A DNA stretch of 64,000 nucleotides from Pseudomonas sp. 10-1B (GCF_000935045.1 NZ_JYKS01000007.1:124001-188000); one strand, 5' to 3'; counted from the stretch's first letter, positions 18,077 through 29,682 are shown. Made by a program: numbers and translations. The notes: generated by a model from the letters alone, not told the origin.

Positions 18077-18104
18077 AAAAAATGCCAGGCACTGCCTGGC
18101 ATTT
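18077..18104 (-). terminator. Rho-independent terminator of DUF2790 paralog 2
   Basis: On the minus strand AAATGCCAGGC and its complement are followed by a T run (TTTTTTA). It lies 35 nt behind the DUF2790 stop and before the P-type ATPase gene. Confidence 0.85.
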
Positions 18105-18138
18105 ATGAATTCTCTAATTGTTCTGTTCAAATCGTTTA

Positions 18139-18462
18139 CTACTTGTTGTTGATGCATTGCGAATACATCGAGTAACGAACAGTCTTGAGCGTGCCCTGGG
18201 AGTCCTCGAAGGTCATCAACCGTGGGTAGACCTGGCAGGTACGTGGGTCCTGCGACTGACGTACGAACTTAGCAACGTCTATCTTCATGCCATATTTGTA
18301 ATCCTGAATCTCTGGCATTGGCTTGCCATTTTTCTCCGCGTACTTGGCCACTGCGGTCTGGTGCTCCTTGGTGTATTGCAGCTGCTTGCTCTCGGAAAAA
18401 GTGTTGGCCTGCGAAGCCACCGAGAAAACAACAAGTGCAGCAGCGATAATTAGCTTTTTCAT
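18139..18462 (-). CDS. DUF2790 family periplasmic protein (paralog 2)
   Basis: A 107-aa exported protein. The signal peptide (~19 residues, ending SQA) is followed by the DUF2790 core YKYGMKIDVAKFVRQ, one Cys (RTCQVYP), LMTFEDSQG and a terminal Cys (YSQCINNK), in the same order as the copy at 4292-4618. It lies between the P-type ATPase and czcCBA, and before the group II intron arrived it would have been the first gene behind czcA. A weak box-type promoter lies 75 nt upstream. Function unknown. Confidence 0.8.
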   Translation of the reverse strand: MKKLIIAAALVVFSVASQANTFSESKQLQYTKEHQTAVAKYAEKNGKPMPEIQDYKYGMKIDVAKFVRQSQDPRTCQVYPRLMTFEDSQGTLKTVRYSMYSQCINNK

Positions 18463-18511
18463 AAAACCCTCTCAATTTCAAAACTTCTCGGGCGTAACCT
18501 TAGCAATGCAT

Positions 18512-18551
18512 AGGCATCACCGGCATGACGAGAAACTTACAATTTTGAAAG
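18512..18551 (-). promoter_or_regulatory. weak CzcR/CopR-type box for DUF2790 paralog 2
   Basis: On the minus strand CTTTC-N6-GTAAG (18536-18551) keeps the spacing but differs in the last base, and the element 18 nt behind it (ATGCCT) is a poor -10. The intron's 3' edge lies only 25 nt upstream, so this promoter has kept its box but lost whatever stood further upstream. Confidence 0.4.
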
Positions 18552-18575
18552 GTAAGTGCATCTACTTCACTTTAA

Positions 18576-20497
18576 ATCGAGTAGGAGGCGGATTCACACC
18601 CGCCGTCCTCTCACACCACCGTGCGTACGGTTCCGTACACGGCGGTTCAGGTTACGCGGCTAAGCCGGTTAATCGTATCCAGTATCGAGACCAGCCCGAG
18701 CCGGTCCCACAGTTTCTTTGGCAGCGCGTAGTTCATATGTTGCGCTCCCGAATTCCACCATGGACCTCGGCCATTGAAGGCTGACTTGTTGGCACGCTCC
18801 TCGCTCAACCCCAGGCGCATCAAGTTTCTCAGCCTCGTGGGAGGCTGCTTCCATTGACGCCAGATGACGCAGCGGAGTTTGTGCCTGACCCAACCATCCA
18901 GTTCCTCAAGCGGCCGCTTGCTCTGGCTGAGCTTGAAGTAGCTAGCCCAGCCTCTCAGGACGGGGTTGATCCGCTCGATGACAGTCGCCATTTTGCGAGC
19001 CCGTACGCTGCGCAGCAGCATTCTGAGCCGGTCGCGTAAGCGGTCTAGGCTCATCCTTGCCACGCGCAGCCTTGGCTGCTGGTGCCAGCTCATCCCATAG
19101 CCTAGGTAGTCGCACTTCCACGCCCTTGCCACTTGGCTTTTCTTCCTGTTCACCGTCAGCTTCAGACGTTCTCTCAGGAAGCGCTCGACGCTGACCAACA
19201 CCCGTTCGCCGGCCCGGGGACTGCGTACATAGATGTTCGCATCATCGGCATAACGTACGAAGCGATGGCCCCGTCGCTCCAGCTCGCGGTCGAGTTCGTC
19301 GAGCAGGATGTTCGACAGCAACGGCGAAAGCGGGCCGCCTTGCGGCGTCCCCTCCTGCCGTGGGCTGACGACACCGCCCGACATGATCCCGGCTTCAAGG
19401 TAGCGGCGGATAAGCCTGAGTACGCACTTGTCTTTGATCCGACGTTCGATGCAGGCCATGAGGATGTCGTGATTGACCCGATCGAAAAACTTCTCCAGAT
19501 CGAGTTCCACGCACCAGCGGTGTCCCGCTGTCACATGAGCACGAGCCATCTCGATGGCTTGATGCGTACTTCTGCCCGGACGAAAACCATAGCTGTAGTC
19601 CGAGAACAGTGGGTCGAAGATAGGTGTGAGCTGCTGCTGCAGTGCTTGCTGGATCAGGCGATCCACGACGCTGGGGATTCCCAGTTGCCGTGTGCCGCCC
19701 TGCGGCTTGGGAATTTCAACCGCTCGCACTGCTTGGGGCTGGTATTCACCGGCCAGTAACCTGGCCTTGAGGGTTGGCCAATACTGTCTCACGTAGCCCG
19801 CCAAGTCAGCAACCGTCATGCCATCGGCACCCGGTGCTCCCTTGTTGCTGACCACGCGTTGATACGCACGTCTGAGGTTGGCCGGTGCAAGCACCCGCTC
19901 CATCAGCGTGTCCGGCTCCGCGTTCGTCCACGTCACGGACGCCGTCGATACCTTTGCACTGTCAGGCGTCACCCTCGGCTTCTGGCCGGAGCTCGGGATG
20001 ACAGTTTCCGCTGTGGGAAATTTCTGCATTACGGTTACCAACGAGACGGCGACGCCTACTGGCGGCATAACCTGTTCGGCCCTTGGTGGCGCGGTTAACC
20101 GCCACTTACTACGGCTTCGGCTGACTTCTGCACGCTCATCCCGTCGCCTTTCGACGCGCGGTAGCACAATGGCAAACGTACAGATCTCCCAGGGTAATTC
20201 GCGCGACCTTCCTGCTTATGCCTGTCGGATCTACGTCACAGCGTTCCGTGCAAGTATTGGGCTTTGGCGATTTGTGCCACCTCACCCCGCTGTGCCGCCT
20301 CTATCCGCTTCCTGTTCGTCAGGCCAGCATTTTGCCTCGGGCTTCCTTCAGATTCGCGGTCACCCGCGACACCCTTGCCTCCGGCTAACACTTCCCCTTG
20401 CCGGGTGTGTAGAGGACTTTCACCTCCAAGTCACCCGCTTGGCCACCACAGCCAAGCGGGTTGCGCTTACGCGCAACGCGCCATGCCTGGCGCACAC
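18576..20497 (-). mobile_element. class C (IIC) group II intron, complete
   Basis: A 1922-nt element. The 5' edge GTGTGCGCC starts at 20497, directly behind the T run of the czcA terminator. The 3' part holds a domain V-like hairpin (ACCGCCGTGTACGG...CCGTACGCACGGTGG around 18615-18650), then CCTCCTACTCGAT ending at 18576. Insertion just behind a Rho-independent terminator is the known habit of class C introns. Removing the element restores a longer T run (TTTTTT joined to TTAAAG). The single ORF (RT/maturase) is intact, so it may still be active. The stretch 20069-20497 is ribozyme domains I-III and codes for nothing. Confidence 0.85.
18647..20068 (-). CDS. ltrA: group II intron reverse transcriptase/maturase (LtrA-like)
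   Basis: The intron-encoded protein of the element at 18576-20497; helps splicing and retrohoming. Reverse transcriptase blocks run from ~residue 50, with the catalytic YADD at 273-276 and SYGFRPGRSTHQA and GTPQGGPLSPLLSN before it. A maturase X/GIIM domain follows (LRGWASYFKLS, KLRCVIWRQWK). There is no H-N-H endonuclease domain, as expected for class C. The frame is open up to 20167, giving 506 aa; the ATG at 20068 gives 473 aa, which I recall as the usual length, and the ATG at 20029 is also possible. Confidence 0.9.
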   Translation of the reverse strand: MPPVGVAVSLVTVMQKFPTAETVIPSSGQKPRVTPDSAKVSTASVTWTNAEPDTLMERVLAPANLRRAYQRVVSNKGAPGADGMTVADLAGYVRQYWPTLKARLLAGEYQPQAVRAVEIPKPQGGTRQLGIPSVVDRLIQQALQQQLTPIFDPLFSDYSYGFRPGRSTHQAIEMARAHVTAGHRWCVELDLEKFFDRVNHDILMACIERRIKDKCVLRLIRRYLEAGIMSGGVVSPRQEGTPQGGPLSPLLSNILLDELDRELERRGHRFVRYADDANIYVRSPRAGERVLVSVERFLRERLKLTVNRKKSQVARAWKCDYLGYGMSWHQQPRLRVARMSLDRLRDRLRMLLRSVRARKMATVIERINPVLRGWASYFKLSQSKRPLEELDGWVRHKLRCVIWRQWKQPPTRLRNLMRLGLSEERANKSAFNGRGPWWNSGAQHMNYALPKKLWDRLGLVSILDTINRLSRVT

Positions 20498-20527
20498 AAA
20501 AAAGCCCACAACACGTGTTGTGGGCTT
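20498..20527 (-). terminator. Rho-independent terminator of czcCBA, intron target
   Basis: A 13-bp stem (AAGCCCACAACAC / GTGTTGTGGGCTT) followed by six T, 17 nt behind the czcA stop. The group II intron starts at the very next base. Confidence 0.9.
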
Positions 20528-20544
20528 CTCTTTAGCGGAGCCTG

Positions 20545-23712
<3,168 letters not shown>

Positions 23713-23730
23713 TCATCCTGTCAGTTCGCA

Positions 23731-24981
23731 TCAGTGACCGTGTTCGGCAGAAGCTTTGCCGAGCTCGGACTTGAGTGTGAAGCTGCCACTGGTTGCTACC
23801 TGGGCGCCGGCTTCAATACCGTCGATGACTTCCACGTACCCATTGTCGCGACGACCCAGTTTTACCGGGCGGGTGTCAAACCCATCTGGGGTGCGTACGA
23901 ATACCGAGGGTTTGTCTTCAACGGTCTGGACTGCGTGCTCAGGGACCGCTACGGCAACTCGATCAGTCTGGGAAGTGACCGCAATGTTCACGAACAGGCC
24001 TGGACGCCAGGCACCGTTGGGGTTGGTCAAGGTGACGCGGACAGTGGCTGCGCGGTTTTGCTCGCCCAGCAGGCTCCCGACATAACCCACCTTCCCTTCG
24101 ACCTCGACATTCATGTCAGGCGAAGAGACTTTCACCGCACGACCAGTCGTGACCTTGCCCAGATCTGTAGGCGGGACGGCGAAGGTTGCCCAGACCTGAT
24201 TCAGGTCAGAAAGGATGAAGGCGTTGGTCGCCTCGCTGACGACTTCGCCAACGGTCAGGTGTTTCTCCACCACCACGGCGTCGAAAGGAGCTCGGAGTTC
24301 GTAACGATTACCGCCAACGGAGTTAACCGAAGCACCGATCGCACCGACCTTCTGCTTGGCGTTGGCCAAGGAGATCTCCGCTTCTTGCAGCGCTTGGCGT
24401 GCTTGGAGGTAGTCTTGCTCCGCGGAAATCTTGTCCTGCCACAGCTGCTTCTCACGCTCGAAGGTCACTCGCGCCAGTTCGACGCGACGCTGTGCGGCCT
24501 GTTGTTCGCTGCGCAGGTCAGAGATCTGCTGGCTCGCGATTACAGCGAGGACCTGACCCTTTTTGACCGTCTCACCCAGGTCGGCTTGGACAGTCTCTAC
24601 AACGCCAGGAACACGAGGAACCACGTGGGCGGTCCGGTCTTCATCGAAGCGAATTTCGCCCGGGAAGCTCACGACTGTACCCAAGTCACGCGGCGCTGCA
24701 GCTTCCAGGGCAACGCCGGCAGCCTTGATCTGCTCAGCGCTAAGCGTCAGCTTGCCCTCTTCTTCACCGCCCTCTTCGCTGTGGCCTTCTTCACCATGGC
24801 CCTCATCACCCTCCTCTTTGGCGGCAGATGCGGCTTTCTTTTCGTCGCCATGGCCATCGTTAGCGCCATGCTCGGCGGTACTAGCGGCCTGCTGTCCAGA
24901 ACTGTTGTTCCAGGCAAGGCTGCCAAATCCGAGGGCTGCCACAGCGGCTACCGCGAGGGCGATCTTGCGTTTGTTATCCAT
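23731..24981 (-). CDS. czcB: periplasmic adaptor CzcB of the RND pump
   Basis: A 416-aa membrane-fusion protein joining CzcA and CzcC. It has one N-terminal signal/anchor (ALAVAAVAALGFGSLAW), then a long His/Glu/Asp-rich segment (~35-80, with GHGDEKK, GHGEEGH, GGEEEG) typical of CzcB metal capture. Lipoyl halves and an alpha hairpin (~115-240) and beta-barrel/proximal domains follow. Residues 400-416 again end in EHGH. It lies 24 nt upstream of czcA and 68 nt downstream of czcC. Confidence 0.94.
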   Translation of the reverse strand: MDNKRKIALAVAAVAALGFGSLAWNNSSGQQAASTAEHGANDGHGDEKKAASAAKEEGDEGHGEEGHSEEGGEEEGKLTLSAEQIKAAGVALEAAAPRDLGTVVSFPGEIRFDEDRTAHVVPRVPGVVETVQADLGETVKKGQVLAVIASQQISDLRSEQQAAQRRVELARVTFEREKQLWQDKISAEQDYLQARQALQEAEISLANAKQKVGAIGASVNSVGGNRYELRAPFDAVVVEKHLTVGEVVSEATNAFILSDLNQVWATFAVPPTDLGKVTTGRAVKVSSPDMNVEVEGKVGYVGSLLGEQNRAATVRVTLTNPNGAWRPGLFVNIAVTSQTDRVAVAVPEHAVQTVEDKPSVFVRTPDGFDTRPVKLGRRDNGYVEVIDGIEAGAQVATSGSFTLKSELGKASAEHGH

Positions 24982-25049
24982 TGCTACTCCTGCTGATCGT
25001 AGGCACCGGCTTGTTCAAGGCTGTGTGCCGAAGAAAATGTTTGGCCCGT

Positions 25050-26321
25050 TCAGCGAGCGCCGGCAGTTGAGCCGACTTCGCCATAAACCCTTTCCACCTG
25101 CGCACGCGCATTGGTCGCCGCTGCCAACGATTCGAGATATTGGCCACGAGCGACGATCAAGGTGCGCTGGGCATCCAGCACTTCGATGAAGCCGAATTTG
25201 CCCATCTCGAAGCCGCGGGTTGCGGTATCTACGGCTTGTTGGGCTGACGGCAGAATGGTCTTGTCGTAGGACTCGACCTCCTGCATGGCGGTGGACCACT
25301 GGTTCAACGCGGTTTGGGTTTCGGTGCGCAGCCGCAGCTCCACAGCATTGCGCTGGTCTCGGGCCTGATCTGCACGACGAGAAGCGGAAAGAATGTTGCC
25401 CTGGTTGCGATCAAACAGCGGCAAAGGCATAGAGACGCCCACAGTGTTGACACGCTCGCGCACAGAGCGGTCGTACTGGCTACCTACGCTGACGGTAAGG
25501 TTCGGGATACGCTGAGCTTTCTCTGAACCGAGCGAGGCATCGCTCTTGTCGATCTGTACCACGGCCTGGCGCATTTCTGCGGTCTGATCGAGCTTCGCCA
25601 GCAGCTCTTCAGTCCGCGGTGGCAGTCCCGGGGAGAGGGTTGGCGATTCGAGTCGATCAAAGACGGTGACCGAGCTCCCGGTAATTTGAGCGAGTTGCTG
25701 GTAAGCGGTCGTCTTTTCGGTTTCGGCACGTCGAACTTGCAGCTTTGCTTCGGCCAGTTGTACTTGGGCGCGGGTGGCCTCTACTGGAGACGATTTACCT
25801 GCGCGAACACGACCATCGACGATGCGGAGACCGCGCTCAGTCAGTTCGAGAGATTGCTTGGCCAGGTCAAGGCCTGTCTGGGCCCGCAATGCGGCGTAGA
25901 AGGCCTGTACGACGTCTGCCCGCAGACCGTTCACGCGACGGTCCAACTCCAGCTGTGCGGCGGTCTGCCCGTAAGTGGCGACGTCAACACGAGCTCCCCG
26001 CTTACCACCCAGCTCCAGGGTTTGGCTAAGCGACACGGTCGTCGTGCTGGTGTTACGACGGGTGTCTTCCACGTCGTACGAAATAGTGGGGTTGGGGATA
26101 AGCCCGGCCTGCTTGCGAGCACCATCAGCGATGCCAATCTCTTGCCGGGCCGCGGCCAGGTCAGGGTTGGCATCCATGGCCGTCGAAAGCGCCTGGGGCA
26201 AGCTGATGCTTTGAGCAAGAGCTGCAGGTGCCATCAATCCAGAGATGACTGCACAGAGTGCAGCGATCTTCCAGGGCGAGACGGAGGTCTTGGATAAGAC
26301 ATTGCGGTTATACCGGGGCAC
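25050..26321 (-). CDS. czcC: outer-membrane channel CzcC (TolC family)
   Basis: The outer-membrane part of the CzcCBA efflux complex. It has a signal peptide ending APAALAQS and two outer-membrane-efflux-protein repeats of long helices. The frame is open to a GTG at 26408 (452 aa). I prefer the GTG at 26321 (423 aa): it has GAGGA nine nt before it, fits the usual family length, and lies ~94 nt behind the predicted transcription start (~26415), whereas 26408 would leave a 7-nt leader. First gene of czcCBA. Confidence 0.9.
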   Translation of the reverse strand: MPRYNRNVLSKTSVSPWKIAALCAVISGLMAPAALAQSISLPQALSTAMDANPDLAAARQEIGIADGARKQAGLIPNPTISYDVEDTRRNTSTTTVSLSQTLELGGKRGARVDVATYGQTAAQLELDRRVNGLRADVVQAFYAALRAQTGLDLAKQSLELTERGLRIVDGRVRAGKSSPVEATRAQVQLAEAKLQVRRAETEKTTAYQQLAQITGSSVTVFDRLESPTLSPGLPPRTEELLAKLDQTAEMRQAVVQIDKSDASLGSEKAQRIPNLTVSVGSQYDRSVRERVNTVGVSMPLPLFDRNQGNILSASRRADQARDQRNAVELRLRTETQTALNQWSTAMQEVESYDKTILPSAQQAVDTATRGFEMGKFGFIEVLDAQRTLIVARGQYLESLAAATNARAQVERVYGEVGSTAGAR

Positions 26322-26421
26322 TTTGATGGTCCTCGTGCACAAACTTCGATAAAGCTTGGCGAGAACGCCGAAACAGCTGCCAAGCCCCACTTGATTAGGT
26401 GATGGCACTCTAATGAGCGGT

Positions 26422-26461
26422 AGCTATCAGAGGGGTGGCTAGAAAATTACAATTTCGTAAG
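26422..26461 (-). promoter_or_regulatory. CzcR/CopR-type box and -10 for czcCBA
   Basis: On the minus strand CTTAC-GAAATT-GTAAT (26446-26461) is followed after 18 nt by ATAGCT (26422-26427). Predicted start near 26415. This is the efflux operon's own promoter and the best-founded member of the set. Confidence 0.7.
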
Positions 26462-26571
26462 AAAGTCCTGTAATGCCCGAAAATACTGGGAAACCAAACC
26501 CGGCACTAGGATTTCGTTACAAGCAACGGAGATGGCAAACACGCGGTGCGAAGGCGCCGAATAACAGGCAG

Positions 26572-26611
26572 ATGACGAAATTGTAATTGTCCTATCACCC
26601 TCCCGTTATCT
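26572..26611 (+). promoter_or_regulatory. CzcR/CopR-type box and -10 for the OprD-family porin
   Basis: ATGAC-GAAATT-GTAAT (26572-26587) is followed after 18 nt by TTATCT (26606-26611). Predicted start near 26618, 108 nt before the porin ATG. It diverges from the czcCBA promoter, so the 404-nt region carries two boxes facing outward. Confidence 0.65.
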
Positions 26612-26725
26612 TCGGCCTGCAAATATGAGCTCGCGCTACGCTAGGCGCGCCGCCGGGTCAGAACAATTAACGACACCCGCGCCGGTAAACATAATAAAAA
26701 CTGCCGTGAATCAAAGGAGCATCGG

Positions 26726-28069
26726 ATGAAAATCAAAGTACCACTGTATTTGGCGGCAGTTTCTGCGCTGTCTGGAAGCTACGCTATTTCGGCACAAGCT
26801 GAAGACAAGCCAGAAGGCTTCATTGAAGGCAGCAGCCTTACAGTGTTGAACCGTAACTTCTACTTCAACCGTGATAATCGCGACAGCACCGCCCCCACTT
26901 ACAACAGTGGCAAGGGCAATACCAACGGCTACTCCGAAGCCTGGGCGCACGCGATCATCAGTAAATTCAACTCTGGGTTTACCCAGGGTACCGTTGGCTT
27001 CGGCGTTGATGCCTTCGCCATGATCGGCCTCAAGCTCGACACCGGTGATGGGCGCAACGGCGGCCGTAGCTCCTTCGACGTGCTACCCGTTGATAACAAG
27101 GGCGAAGCTCGCGACGAATACACCAAGGTCGGCGGTGCAGCCAAAGTCCGCTTGTTCGATACCATCGTGAAAGTAGGTGATGTTTTCCCATCGACTCCGG
27201 TCGTTGCATCCGGTGACTCTCGCCTGCTGCCAGAAAGCTTCCGCGGCGTGACCGTTGAGAACACCAGCATCCAAGGCCTCACCCTTCAGGGTGGTCGACT
27301 GCACGCCATGAGCCAGCCAGTCTCCAGCAACCTGAACGACAACTTCGTGACCTTCTACGGCGGCCCGGTCAACTCGCCATGGATCGGTTACGGTGGTGGT
27401 GACTACTCGATCAACGACAACTGGACTGTGAGCGTCTACGCCAGCCAGCTGAAAGACGTCTGGAATCAGTACTACGCCGGCACCAGCGTTGTTTACCCGC
27501 TGAGCGACGATCTGGCGCTGATCGGTGGCTTCAACTACTACAAAGCCGTAGATGAAGGTAAGAAGCGCCTGGGTGAATTCGACAACAACATCTGGAGTGC
27601 CAAGGTCGGCGTGCGTTACGGCGCCCACACCCTGGCCCTGTCGCACCAGCGCAACAACGGCGACGACGATTTCGACTATCTGCGTCAGTCGGACTCGATT
27701 TTCGTCGACAACTCCATCCAGTACAGCGACTTCAACTCGCCGAAAGAGCGTTCCTGGATGCTGCGCTATGACCTGAACTTCACCAGCTACGGCATCCCAG
27801 GCCTGACGTTCATGACCCGCTACGCCAGAGGCTCGGGCGCGGATTACTCGAACGCTAACCAGTTCTACATGCGCACCGACGACAACGGCAACCCGCTCGA
27901 CAATCAGAAGCGTTGGGAGCGTGACGTCGAAGTCAAATACGTTGTGCAAACCGGTCCGGCAAAAGACTTGTCCTTCCGGTTGCGCCAGGCAACCACGCGT
28001 GCCACTGCTTTCGAATCGGATCTGGATGAAACTCGTGTAATCATCGAGTACCCGCTTTCGATTCTGTAA
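26726..28069 (+). CDS. OprD-family outer-membrane porin
   Basis: A 447-aa outer-membrane channel of the OprD/Occ family, which passes small organic acids or amino acids. A signal peptide (~26 residues, ending AQA) is followed by FIEGSSLTVLNRNFYFNRD, the family hallmark SEAWAHAIISKFNSGFTQGTVGFGVDAFAMIGLKLD and PVDNKGEARDEYTKVGGAAKVRL. GGAG precedes the ATG. It is divergent from czcCBA with its own box. In P. aeruginosa CzcR represses oprD; here the box stands in an activating position, which suggests the opposite. The substrate cannot be inferred. Confidence 0.92.
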   Translation: MKIKVPLYLAAVSALSGSYAISAQAEDKPEGFIEGSSLTVLNRNFYFNRDNRDSTAPTYNSGKGNTNGYSEAWAHAIISKFNSGFTQGTVGFGVDAFAMIGLKLDTGDGRNGGRSSFDVLPVDNKGEARDEYTKVGGAAKVRLFDTIVKVGDVFPSTPVVASGDSRLLPESFRGVTVENTSIQGLTLQGGRLHAMSQPVSSNLNDNFVTFYGGPVNSPWIGYGGGDYSINDNWTVSVYASQLKDVWNQYYAGTSVVYPLSDDLALIGGFNYYKAVDEGKKRLGEFDNNIWSAKVGVRYGAHTLALSHQRNNGDDDFDYLRQSDSIFVDNSIQYSDFNSPKERSWMLRYDLNFTSYGIPGLTFMTRYARGSGADYSNANQFYMRTDDNGNPLDNQKRWERDVEVKYVVQTGPAKDLSFRLRQATTRATAFESDLDETRVIIEYPLSIL

Positions 28070-28175
28070 TTCGCTGAGCGGGCCAGTCTTTCGACGGCTG
28101 GTCCGATTAGTAAAACGAGCATTACGAATTCACCTTGAGTGGCTTAATTGCTCCTTTGGTAAAAGGTGGATATTT

Positions 28176-28200
28176 GGCGCCCATTGGGCGCCTTTTTTTT
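28176..28200 (+). terminator. Rho-independent terminator of the OprD-family porin
   Basis: GGCGCCC-ATT-GGGCGCC followed by eight T, ~107 nt behind the porin stop. It abuts the 3' end of the small minus-strand ORF at 28203. Confidence 0.9.
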
Positions 28201-28202
28201 GC

Positions 28203-28352
28203 CTAAAATTCAAGTAAGCGTTCGATTGTACGCATTGCATGCCGGTGAAGTTCATGACTACACCAATGACCAGTCTCCTCAACATGAGCGACCTCGCCGT
28301 CATCCGAACGGAACGAAGCTAGCACAAAGAAGAAAATAACCCAGTATTTCAT
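28203..28352 (-). CDS. His-rich exported microprotein candidate (49 aa)
   Basis: An ATG (28350-28352) to TAG (28203-28205) frame coding for a hydrophobic N-terminus (MKYWVIFFFVLASF) followed by an acidic/His-rich part (DDGEVAH, GHWCSHELHRHAM) with six His and one Cys. The N-terminus looks like a short signal or anchor. No strong ribosome binding site is visible. The support is that a full box plus -10 (28423-28462) points at it, predicting a 64-nt leader, and that no other gene lies on that side. A small metal-binding envelope protein is the obvious guess, not proven. Confidence 0.45.
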   Translation of the reverse strand: MKYWVIFFFVLASFRSDDGEVAHVEETGHWCSHELHRHAMRTIERLLEF

Positions 28353-28422
28353 ATGGTCAAATCATCCGCTGGAGAGAGGGCCCGCAACTGTCAAACCCAA
28401 GCCGCGACAAGATATACCTCCA

Positions 28423-28462
28423 GACTATCAACTGTATTACCTAGAAATTACAAATCCGTCAT
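28423..28462 (-). promoter_or_regulatory. CzcR/CopR-type box and -10 facing the 49-aa ORF
   Basis: On the minus strand ATGAC-GGATTT-GTAAT (28447-28462) is followed after 18 nt by ATAGTC (28423-28428). It lies ~97 nt before the orphan regulator gene but points away from it, toward the 49-aa ORF. It could also repress or autoregulate the regulator gene. Confidence 0.55.
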
Positions 28463-28558
28463 TTGAACCCCAACACGCTCATTTTGATTTACCATCCATT
28501 TCAATAATGCCGGCGCGCGTGCGCGGTTAATTGCTCAGTGATATCGAGACATAATCCC

Positions 28559-29233
28559 ATGCGAATTCTGGTAATTGAGGATGAAGTAAAAACTGCGGAG
28601 TATGTGCGTCAAGGCCTTACAGAGTGTGGCTATGTCGTAGATTGCGTCCACACCGGATCAGATGGATTATTCTTGGCCAAGCAGCATGAGTACGAGCTGA
28701 TTATCCTCGATATAAACCTACCAGAGATGGACGGTTGGCAGGTCCTTGAGTTGTTGCGCCGTAAAAACTGCCCGTCCCGCATCATGATGCTGACGGCGAG
28801 AAGCCGATTGGCGGATAAGGTCCGGGGGCTGGAGAACGGCGCAGATGACTATCTGATCAAACCATTTGAGTTCCCAGAGCTGCTAGCCCGGGTTCGCGCC
28901 TTGATGCGCAGGTCAGATCACCCCGCATCTGTGGAGGTCATTCGCGTGGCCGATCTGGAACTTGATCAAAGCCGGCACAGGGCATTCAGGGACGGTCAGC
29001 GTATTGATTTGACCACCAAAGAATTCGCGTTGCTGCACTACTTGATGCGTAACACCGGGGTGGTACTGAGCCGTACGCAGATTATCTCTCAGGTTTGGGA
29101 TATGAATTTTGATTGCGACACGAACGTTGTAGAGGTGTCGATTCGAAGACTCAGAGCCAAGATAGATGACCCCTTCGAAACCAAGCTGATACACACACTT
29201 AGAGGCGTAGGGTATGTACTTGAAAAGCGTTAA
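28559..29233 (+). CDS. orphan CzcR-like response regulator
   Basis: A 224-aa OmpR-family regulator with phospho-acceptor D51 (ILDINLP) and full receiver and winged-helix domains. The DNA-binding end ([20 protein letters not shown], then [21 protein letters not shown]) is nearly the same as in CzcR at 5308-5982, while the receiver has diverged. No histidine kinase gene follows, so it either takes phosphate from CzcS or another kinase, or works unphosphorylated. The frame is open to a GTG at 28538; the ATG at 28559 matches the CzcR start. It probably reads the same boxes as CzcR. Confidence 0.9.
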   Translation: MRILVIEDEVKTAEYVRQGLTECGYVVDCVHTGSDGLFLAKQHEYELIILDINLPEMDGWQVLELLRRKNCPSRIMMLTARSRLADKVRGLENGADDYLIKPFEFPELLARVRALMRRSDHPASVEVIRVADLELDQSRHRAFRDGQRIDLTTKEFALLHYLMRNTGVVLSRTQIISQVWDMNFDCDTNVVEVSIRRLRAKIDDPFETKLIHTLRGVGYVLEKR

Positions 29234-29358
29234 TTGCCAAACTATATAGTATCGAGATCGGCTAACTAATTCCGTCGCAAACGTGCCTACTGAACTGGAT
29301 TTTACTATTTACGACCCGCGGCGCTGATTCCTTACCCCGCAAATGAGGTAGGCTGTGC

Positions 29359-29682
29359 ATGAGGTATAGCATTGATTATCAGCAGGTCTCGGAGGATCAA
29401 GAGTTTGTCAGGCCTGATGACCGCTCAGCTGATATTGTCTTTAACAGTGAGCATGGCTTAGCTCTTATCCCATGTGTTGGCGATGTAGTCAACCTACCCT
29501 CTACGGCCGTCAAAGCGGGGGTTTGTGGCGTCGTCAGATCAAGAATTTTCAATTATCTCAGGGGTCCTGAAGAGTTTTACTGCCACGTCAATATTTTTGT
29601 TGAAGAGGCCGACATCAATTTCGGCAATCTAATATCCGAATATATGCGTAACCAGGCACGCTCACGATCACCCTCCTCATAG
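29359..29682 (+). CDS. hypothetical protein (107 aa)
   Basis: A soluble, acidic small protein with no signal peptide or recognised domain; beta-rich in the middle (GLALIPCVGDVVNLPS) with a short helical end. GAGGTAGG stands ahead of the ATG. Codon use is less GC-rich than the core genes. It begins the lower-GC part of the island (29.3-33.7 kb). No function can be given. Confidence 0.55.
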   Translation: MRYSIDYQQVSEDQEFVRPDDRSADIVFNSEHGLALIPCVGDVVNLPSTAVKAGVCGVVRSRIFNYLRGPEEFYCHVNIFVEEADINFGNLISEYMRNQARSRSPSS

